A stretch of 64,000 bases of DNA from Bacteroidaceae bacterium (GTDB lineage: Bacteria > Bacteroidota > Bacteroidia > Bacteroidales > Bacteroidaceae), in contig JAFUFK010000023.1 of the NCBI GenBank assembly GCA_017469925.1, forward strand, positions 1 through 64,000, in the 5' to 3' direction. The notes under the pieces are model-generated. The model saw nothing but the letters and a program-made list of their open reading frames with translations, was not told where the DNA came from and made no database searches. This document shows, piece after piece, positions 35,858 through 44,308 of this stretch (position 1 is its first letter; each line of letters starts with the position of its first letter). The position numbers were made by a program, and so were the translations under genes.

Positions 35858-37369
35858 ATGAAACGCACCATCCTCACTTTCCTCTGTTCCGTATGTCTGT
35901 ATGTTATGCAGGCCCAGACTCTCCTGCCCGCCACGGAACCCAATGCCGTGCAGCGGCAACTCATTGACCGAGGATATGGGATGTTCGTTCATTTCGGGCC
36001 GAACACGTTCCTTGAAAAAGAGTGGAGCGATGGCACGGCTCCAGCCAGCGTCTATGCACCTACGGCTTTGGACTGCGACCAGTGGGTGCGTGTGGCACGG
36101 GAGGCGGGCTTCCGCTATGTACTGCTTGTGACGAAGCACCACGATGGTTTCTGCCTTTGGGACAGTCAGTGGACGGATTATGACGTGGCCTCGTCGCGTG
36201 ACACCACGGATGTAGTGCGCGCCGTCAGCAATGCTTTCCGAAAGTACGGCTTGCAGTTTGCAGTCTACTATTCGCTTTGGGACCGGCACGAACCGACCTA
36301 TAAGAGTGAAGACTTCGGGCAGTATGTCCAGTATATGGAGCGGCAACTGACCGAACTGATGACGCAGTATGGCGAAGTGTGCGAACTGTGGCTCGACGGA
36401 GGTTGGGACAAGCCTATTGCCGACTGGCAGATACCACGCATTTACGGTCTCGTGAAGCAACTGCAACCGAACTGCGCCGTGGGTGTTAATCACACACTTT
36501 CGGCACGTGAAGATGAAGTTAGTTACTACTGGGACGACCTTGTGCTGCCCGACTCCTGCGACCGCGACGACAAGCATTACCTGCGCTTCTTCCCCACCGA
36601 CTTCCGCCTCTGGGACCCCAAAATCGCGCCACTCTACGACCGCAAGCAGTACCTCCACAAAGGGCAGTCGTATTACCTGCCTTTTGAGCACACCATCTGC
36701 CTCAGTAAGGGATGGAACTGGTTCCAAAAGGAGAAGCCCATGCCCGTGCGTGACCTTGACGAACTGGAGGAACTTTTCTACTGGACGACTTCGAACGACA
36801 ACACGCTCGTCGTAGACTTGGCTCCTGACCGCACAGGGCGCATCCGTCCGCACGAGGCTGACCGCATCGTCGAACTGCGCCGCCGGCTCGGTATCGAGCA
36901 TGGTAAACCTTTGCCGAAGCGACGTGGCGAAATCATATCCCTCGGTGCCAAGACCGAAGCCTCCTCGGTCTATCCCAGCAAGGAAGGTACTTATGCGACA
37001 AGTCAGGCTGTGGATGGAGGGATGCAGACGCGCTGGGCTTCGGCCGACGGCGATAACTTGGCATGGTTCGCGCTCGACTTTGGCCACGAACAGACATTCA
37101 ACAAGGTCGTTATCTTTGAGTACCAAGACCAACAGCAGGGCGACGACGGATTTTCCAACGTCCGCACGGGACGCATCCAGCAGTACACACTTGACATCTG
37201 GCGCAACGGGCAGTGGGTCCCCATCTACGTTGGCGACGAAAGTCTGAGCGACTGTAAGGTTATCCGCCTTTCCCACGCATATACCTCCTCGCAGTTCCGC
37301 CTCCGCGCCTCCGCTCCCCCCAGCATCTACGAATTGGAAGTTATTAATGAACCCACCCTAAACCCCTAA
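35858..37369 (+). CDS. GH29 alpha-L-fucosidase with C-terminal F5/8-type C domain
   Basis: 503 residues, signal peptide M-K-R-T-I-L-T-F-L-C-S-V-C-L (cleavage near M-Q-A-Q). GH29 motifs are G-M-F-V-H-F-G-P-N-T-F, V-T-K-H-H-D-G-F-C-L-W and L-W-L-D-G-G-W with nucleophile Asp180. The last about 140 residues (from S-L-G-A-K-T-E-A-S) form a discoidin/F5-8C-like carbohydrate-binding domain. It lies 11 bp after GH27 and 10 bp before GH92, so translation is probably coupled. The architecture suggests a GH29 subfamily B enzyme acting on branched alpha-1,3/1,4-fucose, but this is not proved by the sequence alone. Confidence 0.92.
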   Translation: MKRTILTFLCSVCLYVMQAQTLLPATEPNAVQRQLIDRGYGMFVHFGPNTFLEKEWSDGTAPASVYAPTALDCDQWVRVAREAGFRYVLLVTKHHDGFCLWDSQWTDYDVASSRDTTDVVRAVSNAFRKYGLQFAVYYSLWDRHEPTYKSEDFGQYVQYMERQLTELMTQYGEVCELWLDGGWDKPIADWQIPRIYGLVKQLQPNCAVGVNHTLSAREDEVSYYWDDLVLPDSCDRDDKHYLRFFPTDFRLWDPKIAPLYDRKQYLHKGQSYYLPFEHTICLSKGWNWFQKEKPMPVRDLDELEELFYWTTSNDNTLVVDLAPDRTGRIRPHEADRIVELRRRLGIEHGKPLPKRRGEIISLGAKTEASSVYPSKEGTYATSQAVDGGMQTRWASADGDNLAWFALDFGHEQTFNKVVIFEYQDQQQGDDGFSNVRTGRIQQYTLDIWRNGQWVPIYVGDESLSDCKVIRLSHAYTSSQFRLRASAPPSIYELEVINEPTLNP

Positions 37370-37379
37370 ATAGCACGGC

Positions 37380-40160
37380 ATGAAACGCATAATCCTTCTG
37401 CTCCTTTGTTCTGTTTGCCTCCAGGCCATGCAGGCAACCACCCAGAACATAGCACCGCGAGCCCACGTGTCGGCTTCGTCGTCGCTGGATGAAAGGCATG
37501 GGGCATCCTGTGCCGTGGACGGAGTCATCCGCATTCCGGGGCAGGGCGAATGGCGGTCGGGCGTGAAGATGACCTTCTGGGGAGAGATAGACTTCCCGTG
37601 GATACAACTCGACTGGGACGAGGCGGTGGAGATAACGAGCGTAACCCTTTACGACATCGCTTCGGACGATGCCACGTGTTCTGGCGGTGAGTTGGTGTTC
37701 AGCGACGGCTCGCGTTTGCTCGTTCGCGAGATTCCGTCCAACGGAGCACCGCTCACCGTCTCTTTCTCTCCCAAGCGGACACGGAGCCTGCGCTTCGAGG
37801 TGATGGACGGCGACGGCGATTACATCGGGCTTTCGGAGATAGAGGTCTTCGCCACGCCCACGGATTACGTGACAGCCGTCGACCCGTACATCGAGACCAC
37901 GCGCGGGCGTTACTTCTTCTTTGTCACGGGCAGTCAGCCCTTCGGCATGATTTCGGCAGCACCCCTCACCCGCAACAAGAACCAAGGGGGTGGCGGGTAC
38001 AACTACAATGCCACCGAGGTGCTCGGCTTCCCGCAAATCCACGCATGGATGCTTGCCGGCCTCGACCTCATGCCCACCACGGGGCAGGTGGACGTTGAAG
38101 GCGGAGAGCAGGCGTGGAAGTCGCCCTTCAGCCATGTGGGCGAAGTGGTGCAGCCAGCCTACCATCGTCTGTTCCTCGAACGATACAAGATGTGGGTCGA
38201 GCAGACCAACACCGACAGGGCGTCACTCTATCGCCTGACCTTCACCGAGGCCGATTCGGCGCACATCCTGCTGAACCTCGGCGGGTATATCTCTACGGCC
38301 ACGATGGTCAATGCACACATCACGAAGACCACCGAGCGCGGTCTCGCGGGCTATTTCGACACGACGGGCCGTCTCTGGGGTGGTCCCGACGTGGTGCGCA
38401 TCTTCTTTGCCGCCGAGTTTAACAAACCCTTCTCCATGCTGAAGCCTTTTGGAGCCATGGAACCGAACACTGGCGATGCCTTGTATGCGGCGTTGACTCA
38501 TGCCACGCCTCGTAACGAGGGCATGAGTTACGCCGATGCTCCCGTAGCGGGCATCAGTGCCGAATATGCCGTGCAGCCAGCCGAGCAACTGCTGCTGAAG
38601 ATGGCCGTTTCCTATACCAGCGTCGAGAATACCGAGCAGAACCTCACGGAGATTCCCGACTTTGATTTCGATGCCACCCGACGGGCTTCGCAACAAGTCT
38701 GGAACTACATGCTGGGGCGCATCGATGTGCAAGGCGGAACGGCTGAGGACCGCACCAAGTTCTACACCGACCTCTGGCACACGCTTCTGGGTCGTCACAA
38801 GCTCGATGACCTTAGCGGGGACTATCCCAACTATACACAACAGACCCACCCCCAACCCCTCCCTAGAAGGGAGGGGAGTAGTTACCAACACCACTACTCG
38901 GCCCAACTCAAGGTAAGGAATCTATATACTCCCCTCTCTCACAGGGAGGGGCAAGGGGGCGGGTCTCACATTTACAACTCCGATGCGCTCTGGCTGTCGC
39001 AATGGAACCTCAATACCCTGTGGGGCATAGCCTATCCCGACGTGCTCGACGACTTTGCGGCCTCCTTTCTTCAGTATTCGCTCAACGGCGGTCTGTTGGC
39101 CCGTGGCCCCTGTGCAGGAGGCTATTCATTCATCATGTCGGGCTGCCCTGCCACATCGCTTATCACCAGTGCCTACCAACGAGGCATTCATCGCAAATAC
39201 TCCCCGAAAGTAGCCCTTCGCGAGATGGTGCGCAACCACGAACCTGGCGGTATGTTGGCCTACGGACAGGACGACGACCTGCGCTTCTACGAGGCGCACG
39301 GCTACGTGCCCAATCAGGCAGGACTGACCATCCAGTGGTCCTTCGAAGACTGGGCTTTGGCCGAGATGGCCGAGCGCATGGGGCAAAAGAAAGTAGCCCA
39401 GCGTTTCCATCGTCGTGCCGCCGGTTGGCCTGCATCCTTCAACAAAGAACTGGGCTTCATCCTGCCCCGAACCCGCGAAGGCGGCTGGCTGCATACCGAC
39501 CCGCTGAACGGTTGGGGCTACGAGGAGGCCAATGCTTGGCAGGCCACCTTCGGTTTGTCGCAGGACATCCCGCAACTGGCTACGCTGATGGGCGGCAACG
39601 ATAGTCTTTGTGCTCGGCTGAACTATGCCTTCGAGCAGGCTGCGGGGGACGACTACATGTCTGGTTATGGTGGCGGCTACGTCAGTTACAGCAACCAGCC
39701 CGGGCTTTCCAATGCCCACGTCTTTGGCCATGCGGGTCGGCCCGACCTTACGCAGTACTGGGTGCGCCGCGTCCGCCGACAAGCCTATGGAGGCACTACG
39801 CCTGATAAGGGATATGGCGGGCACGACGAGGACCAGGGACAGATGTCGAGTCTCTCCGCCCTGATGAGCATTGGCTTGTTCTCCCTCGATGGCGGAAGCA
39901 GCCAGCACCCGACCTACGACATCACTTCACCCATCTTCGACCAGGTGACCATTCGTCTGCATCCCGACTACTGCCAGGGGTGCGAGTTTCGCATCGTGGT
40001 TCATGGTAATAGTGAGCAGAACTGCTATATCCAGCGTATGACGCTGAACGGGGTTGAACTCCACGAGACCAGCATAACGCATGAGCGGTTGCAGCAGGGT
40101 GGGACGCTGGAACTGTGGCTCGGTTCCCAAGCAAGGCGCAATTACAATACCCATGAATAA
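37380..40160 (+). CDS. GH92 alpha-mannosidase with N-terminal F5/8-type domain
   Basis: 926 residues, signal peptide M-K-R-I-I-L-L-L-L-C-S-V-C-L. A discoidin-like domain at about 25-160 (N-I-A-P-R-A-H-V-S-A-S-S) precedes the GH92 fold (V-D-P-Y-I-E-T-T-R-G-R, P-F-G-M-I-S-A-A-P, N-S-D-A-L-W-L-S-Q-W-N, and catalytic region G-H-D-E-D-Q-G-Q-M-S near residue 815). It differs strongly from the other GH92 protein, so the two probably cleave different mannose linkages. Residues about 488-530 contain two translated palindromic repeats (T-H-P-Q-P-L-P-R-R-E-G and T-P-L-S-H-R-E-G-Q-G-G-G) in a loop between Y-P-N-Y-T and H-I-Y-N-S-D. The frame is kept, so the enzyme may still work. Confidence 0.92.
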   Translation: MKRIILLLLCSVCLQAMQATTQNIAPRAHVSASSSLDERHGASCAVDGVIRIPGQGEWRSGVKMTFWGEIDFPWIQLDWDEAVEITSVTLYDIASDDATCSGGELVFSDGSRLLVREIPSNGAPLTVSFSPKRTRSLRFEVMDGDGDYIGLSEIEVFATPTDYVTAVDPYIETTRGRYFFFVTGSQPFGMISAAPLTRNKNQGGGGYNYNATEVLGFPQIHAWMLAGLDLMPTTGQVDVEGGEQAWKSPFSHVGEVVQPAYHRLFLERYKMWVEQTNTDRASLYRLTFTEADSAHILLNLGGYISTATMVNAHITKTTERGLAGYFDTTGRLWGGPDVVRIFFAAEFNKPFSMLKPFGAMEPNTGDALYAALTHATPRNEGMSYADAPVAGISAEYAVQPAEQLLLKMAVSYTSVENTEQNLTEIPDFDFDATRRASQQVWNYMLGRIDVQGGTAEDRTKFYTDLWHTLLGRHKLDDLSGDYPNYTQQTHPQPLPRREGSSYQHHYSAQLKVRNLYTPLSHREGQGGGSHIYNSDALWLSQWNLNTLWGIAYPDVLDDFAASFLQYSLNGGLLARGPCAGGYSFIMSGCPATSLITSAYQRGIHRKYSPKVALREMVRNHEPGGMLAYGQDDDLRFYEAHGYVPNQAGLTIQWSFEDWALAEMAERMGQKKVAQRFHRRAAGWPASFNKELGFILPRTREGGWLHTDPLNGWGYEEANAWQATFGLSQDIPQLATLMGGNDSLCARLNYAFEQAAGDDYMSGYGGGYVSYSNQPGLSNAHVFGHAGRPDLTQYWVRRVRRQAYGGTTPDKGYGGHDEDQGQMSSLSALMSIGLFSLDGGSSQHPTYDITSPIFDQVTIRLHPDYCQGCEFRIVVHGNSEQNCYIQRMTLNGVELHETSITHERLQQGGTLELWLGSQARRNYNTHE
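38841..38969. repeat. pair of inverted palindromic elements (CCCCTCCC type) in the plus-strand GH92 gene
   Basis: The element at 38841-38881 contains CCCCAACCCCTCCC and then GGGAGGGGAG; its inverted copy is at 38928-38969. About 46 bp of normal coding sequence lie between. Sequence and orientation match the pair at 22004-22152. Confidence 0.8.
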
Positions 40161-40190
40161 GTACAAAACAAACAATAAATCATAAAAGCA

Positions 40191-42134
40191 ATGAACAAAC
40201 GAGCAATCTTATCAACCTTGCTGGCCCTGGTGATGACATCGGTGAGTGCCGAAGTGCATCTGCCGGGCTGGATGACCAGCAACATGGTGCTGCAGCAACA
40301 GAGCACGCTGCACCTGAAGGCCACGGCCAAGCCCAAGGCCAAAGTAAAAGTGACGGCAAGTTGGAACCGCGAGGTCTTGGAAACGCGCGCCGACACGGAC
40401 GGACGCTTCGCCATCGACCTGCCCATTCCCGAGGCCGGAGGCCCCTACACGCTCACCTTCGACGACGGCAAGAAGCGCGTTCTCACGAACGTGATGGTAG
40501 GCGAAGTGTGGTTCTGCTCGGGACAGTCGAACATGGAGATGCCCGTCCAGGGATGGGGCAAGGTGAAAAACTACGAGCAGGAGGTGGCCAACGCCCAGCA
40601 TCCGCTCATTCGCCTGTTCCAGGTGAAAGAAGTCACCGCCCTGACCCCGCAGGCCGAAGTTCCCTATGGTCACACCAACGGTTGGGCCGTCTGCTCGCCC
40701 GAGATGGTAGCCGAGTTCTCTGCCACGGCCTACTTCTTCGCCCGCACGCTGACGGAGAAACTGGGCATTGCCGTGGGCGTGGTCAACAGCAGTTGGGGCG
40801 GCACGCCTGCCGAGACGTGGACGAGCCACGAGGCTCTGAAACATGTCACGGGCTTTGAGGATATGCTGAAGCGCATCGAGGAGATGGGCCCCGAACGCGT
40901 GCAGACCGTTTATGAAGAATCAATGGCCGACTGGAACCGTCAGTTCCTGACGAAGGACCAGGGCCTGCGCGATGCCGACATCCGTCGTCCGAAGTGGAAT
41001 GCCGAGACCGACGGATGGCAGACCATGTCGCTGCCTGCCCTGTGGGAAGGTCAAGGGCTTCCCGGCTTCGACGGTGTGGCGTGGTTCCGCCGCGTGGTGA
41101 ACGTACCGGCCGAGCTCGCCGGAAAGGACCTGAAACTGAACCTCGGTATGATTGACGACGAGGACAAGACCTACTGGAATGGCGAGATGGTGGCCGAAGG
41201 CTCAGGCTTCAACCAGCAGCGCCACTACACCGTGCCCGGACGACTGGTGAAGGCAGGGCAGAACGTCATCCTCGTACGCGTTTCCGACACGGGTGGTGAG
41301 GGTGGCATCTACGGCAAGCCCGAGGACATGACCCTCGACGGCAAGATTTCCCTGGCCGGTCCCTGGCAGTACTGCGTGGGCGTCAGCCTGAAGGAACTGC
41401 CGCAGCGCCCGATGAGTCCCACCAGTTCGTGGTGGCCCAGCGCGTGCTACAATTCCATGGTGGCTCCCTTCCTGGGTATGCCCATCCGGGGTACCATCTG
41501 GTACCAGGGCTGTGCCAACGTAGGCCGTGCCGAACAATACGAAAGCTTGTTCCAGACACTCATCCACGACTGGAAACAGCGCTTCGGCGAACATCCCTTC
41601 TATTTCGTGCAACTGGCCAACTACCTCAGTCGTCACGACGTGCAGCCCGAGTCGAAGTGGGCCGCCCTTCGCGATGCGCAGCGCAGTGCCCTACGGATTG
41701 CCGGCACGGGCATGATGGTGAACATCACCTTGGGTGAGGCAGGCGACATCCATCCCAAGAACAAACAGGAGGTGGGACGCCGACTGGCCCGACTGGCCCT
41801 GAACCGAACCTATGGCCAACCCGAGCCCGGGTGTGCACCCGAGTTTCAGCAGATGAACGTCGTAGGTGACAAGGCCTTCTTGGCCTTCTCCCTTCCGCAG
41901 GGTGCCGAGGGACTGGCAACGAACCCCGACATCAAGGGATTTACCATCGCCGGTCCCGACCATAAGTGGTACAAGGCTCAGGCACGCACGCTGACCGACC
42001 ATAGCATCGTAGTCTCTGCGCCCGAAGTCACCATTCCCATTGCCGTCAGGTACGGGTGGGCGGACAATCCGGAATGCACGCTTGCGACCCCTGAAGGCTT
42101 CGACGTGTCGCCATTCCGCACAGATAACTGGTAA
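40191..42134 (+). CDS. sialate O-acetylesterase-like SGNH esterase, secreted
   Basis: 647 residues with a signal peptide (cleavage near V-S-A-E). The SASA/DUF303 esterase family is shown by C-S-G-Q-S-N-M-E-M-P with catalytic Ser113, S-S-W-G-G-T-P-A-E-T-W, W-Y-Q-G-C-A-N-V, and the Asp-His end of the catalytic set in A-G-D-I-H-P-K-N-K. An inserted beta-sandwich domain (about 275-400) is usual for this length class. It removes O-acetyl groups from sialic acid or other sugars. In this operon it probably exposes acetylated residues for the exo-glycosidases. No sialidase is seen in the window, so the true acetylated sugar is open. Confidence 0.9.
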   Translation: MNKRAILSTLLALVMTSVSAEVHLPGWMTSNMVLQQQSTLHLKATAKPKAKVKVTASWNREVLETRADTDGRFAIDLPIPEAGGPYTLTFDDGKKRVLTNVMVGEVWFCSGQSNMEMPVQGWGKVKNYEQEVANAQHPLIRLFQVKEVTALTPQAEVPYGHTNGWAVCSPEMVAEFSATAYFFARTLTEKLGIAVGVVNSSWGGTPAETWTSHEALKHVTGFEDMLKRIEEMGPERVQTVYEESMADWNRQFLTKDQGLRDADIRRPKWNAETDGWQTMSLPALWEGQGLPGFDGVAWFRRVVNVPAELAGKDLKLNLGMIDDEDKTYWNGEMVAEGSGFNQQRHYTVPGRLVKAGQNVILVRVSDTGGEGGIYGKPEDMTLDGKISLAGPWQYCVGVSLKELPQRPMSPTSSWWPSACYNSMVAPFLGMPIRGTIWYQGCANVGRAEQYESLFQTLIHDWKQRFGEHPFYFVQLANYLSRHDVQPESKWAALRDAQRSALRIAGTGMMVNITLGEAGDIHPKNKQEVGRRLARLALNRTYGQPEPGCAPEFQQMNVVGDKAFLAFSLPQGAEGLATNPDIKGFTIAGPDHKWYKAQARTLTDHSIVVSAPEVTIPIAVRYGWADNPECTLATPEGFDVSPFRTDNW

Positions 42135-42156
42135 TAATAAATAAGTATAGACAGAT

Positions 42157-44301
42157 ATGAAACTCAGAACACTCATCCTTGGCTGCCTTGCCCTGACAGC
42201 GGCGAGCGCAATGGCCGACGAATTGGTAAAGATTCAGACGGACAACGTTGACCTTATCCTCAAGGTGAAGGACGACGGTCGCCTGACGCAGGCCTATCTG
42301 GGCAAGACCCTCCGCGACACGAACGACCTCGGTTGGCTCGAGGACGGTCGTGAGGCCTACATCACCCACGGGCCCGAAGTCTACTTCGAACCTGCGTTGG
42401 ACGTCATCCACGCCGACGGTAATCCATCCTCCTTCCTGCGCCATACGAGCCACGCGACTACGTCGCCGAAGGCTGGCGTGCAGGAAACCGTTATCACATT
42501 GGAGGACCAGAAGGAACCCCTCACCGTCCGCCTACACTACGTGGCCTACACCCGCGAGAACGTCATCAAGACGTGGACGGAAATCGTGAACCGCCAGAAG
42601 AAGCCCATCCAACTGAAAAAGTTTGCGTCGTCGATGCTCCACTTTTATCGGCCCGCCTACTACCTGACGCAGTTCAACGGCGACTGGATTAACGAGGCAC
42701 AGATGACCACGCTCCCGCTCGCCTTCGGCAAGAAGGTGCTGGAGTCGAACCTCGGCAGTCGTGCCGACATGTTCGCCTCTCCGCAGTTCATCCTCTCGCT
42801 CTCCCAGCCTGCCACCGAGACTTCGGGCGACGTGCTCCTCGGACAACTGGGCTGGACGGGTAACTTCCGCTTCACCTTCGAGGTAGACCGTGAGGGCTGG
42901 CTGCGCGTTATCTCAGGCATCAACAACGAGTTCTCTGAGCGCACGCTCCAGCCCGGCGAGACCTTCCAGACCGCCGACTTCTTCTTCACGCTCAGTAGCG
43001 CGGGACTCGAGAAGGCCAGTCACGACCTCCACGACTGGGCGCGTCGCCATCAGGTGAAGGACGGCATGGGCGACCGCATGACCCTGCTCAACAACTGGGA
43101 GGCCACGTACTTCGACTTCAACGAAGATAAGCTTGTCGGCCTCATGGACGATGCCGTGCGTCTGGGTGTCGACATGTTCCTGCTCGACGACGGATGGTTT
43201 GGCAACAAATATCCCCGAAGCAACGACGATGCCGCCCTGGGCGACTGGCAGGAGACCGCCGGCAAACTGCCCAACGGCGTAGGTCGCCTGTGCGATGCCG
43301 CCCGCGAGAAAGGCATCAAGTTCGGCATCTGGATAGAGCCTGAGATGGTGAGCCAGCGTAGCGAGCTCTTTGAGAAGCACCGCGACTGGGTGCTGATGTT
43401 CCCCAACCGCGACCCGCAAGAGTTCCGCAACCAACTGACGCTCGACCTCTCCAATCCCAAGGTGCAGGACTTCGTGTTCGGCGTGGTGGACGGCCTGATG
43501 ACCAAGTATCCCGAGATTGCCTTCTTCAAGTGGGACTGCAACTCGCCCATCATGAACCCCTATTCGCCTTACCTCAAGGACCATCAGACCCATCTCTACG
43601 TCGACTATGTGCGAGGTCTCTACAGCGTGCTCGAGCGCATCAAGGCTAAATACCCCGAACTGCCCATGATGATGTGTGCAGGTGGTAGCGGCCGCATCGA
43701 CTATAAGGGGCTGGAGTACTTCACGGAGTTCTGGGCTTCGGACGACACCGACCCCGCCGAGCGCCTGTTCATCCAGTACGGCTACAGCTTCTTCTATCCC
43801 TCGAAGACCATCTGCGCCCACGTCACCACCTGGAACAAGCTCGCCAGTGTCAAGTTCCGCACCGACGTGGCCTCGATGGGCAAGCTCGGCTTCGACATCA
43901 AGCTGTCGGACATGACCGCCGACGACATCGCCTACGCCCGAGAAGCCGTGCGCAACTACAACCGTCTGAAGCCCGTCATCCTCGACGGCGACCTCTATCG
44001 CCTCGTCGCACCCTACCAGAGCACCCATGCGGCCTCGGCCTACGTGAGCAAGGATAAGGGCCACGCCGTCCTCTTCACTTTCGACATCCAGCCTCGCGCC
44101 GTAGAGCACCGCCACAACGTAGTCCTGCGCGGCCTCGACTCGAACCGCCGCTATCGCATTCAGGAGATTAACCTGATGCCCGGACAGGACACGTGGGTGA
44201 AAAACCGTAGCTACAGCGGCGACTACCTGATGAACATCGGTCTGGACCTGTTTACGGGCAATAAATTGAATAGTCGTGTCGTTGAACTAATAGCAGAATG
44301 A
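42157..44301 (+). CDS. GH36 alpha-galactosidase, secreted
   Basis: 714 residues with signal peptide (M-K-L-R-T-L-I-L-G-C-L-A-L-T-A-A, cleavage near A-M-A). The GH36 core shows N-N-W-E-A-T-Y-F-D-F, L-L-D-D-G-W-F-G, G-I-W-I-E-P-E-M-V, nucleophile Asp460 in F-K-W-D-C-N, C-A-G-G-S-G-R-I-D, and acid/base Asp529 in W-A-S-D-D-T-D-P. These are typical of bacterial alpha-galactosidases of about this size. It lies 22 bp after the esterase gene and 7 bp before the next enzyme, and is the second alpha-galactosidase of the operon. Confidence 0.94.
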   Translation: MKLRTLILGCLALTAASAMADELVKIQTDNVDLILKVKDDGRLTQAYLGKTLRDTNDLGWLEDGREAYITHGPEVYFEPALDVIHADGNPSSFLRHTSHATTSPKAGVQETVITLEDQKEPLTVRLHYVAYTRENVIKTWTEIVNRQKKPIQLKKFASSMLHFYRPAYYLTQFNGDWINEAQMTTLPLAFGKKVLESNLGSRADMFASPQFILSLSQPATETSGDVLLGQLGWTGNFRFTFEVDREGWLRVISGINNEFSERTLQPGETFQTADFFFTLSSAGLEKASHDLHDWARRHQVKDGMGDRMTLLNNWEATYFDFNEDKLVGLMDDAVRLGVDMFLLDDGWFGNKYPRSNDDAALGDWQETAGKLPNGVGRLCDAAREKGIKFGIWIEPEMVSQRSELFEKHRDWVLMFPNRDPQEFRNQLTLDLSNPKVQDFVFGVVDGLMTKYPEIAFFKWDCNSPIMNPYSPYLKDHQTHLYVDYVRGLYSVLERIKAKYPELPMMMCAGGSGRIDYKGLEYFTEFWASDDTDPAERLFIQYGYSFFYPSKTICAHVTTWNKLASVKFRTDVASMGKLGFDIKLSDMTADDIAYAREAVRNYNRLKPVILDGDLYRLVAPYQSTHAASAYVSKDKGHAVLFTFDIQPRAVEHRHNVVLRGLDSNRRYRIQEINLMPGQDTWVKNRSYSGDYLMNIGLDLFTGNKLNSRVVELIAE

Positions 44302-44308
44302 TACAATT

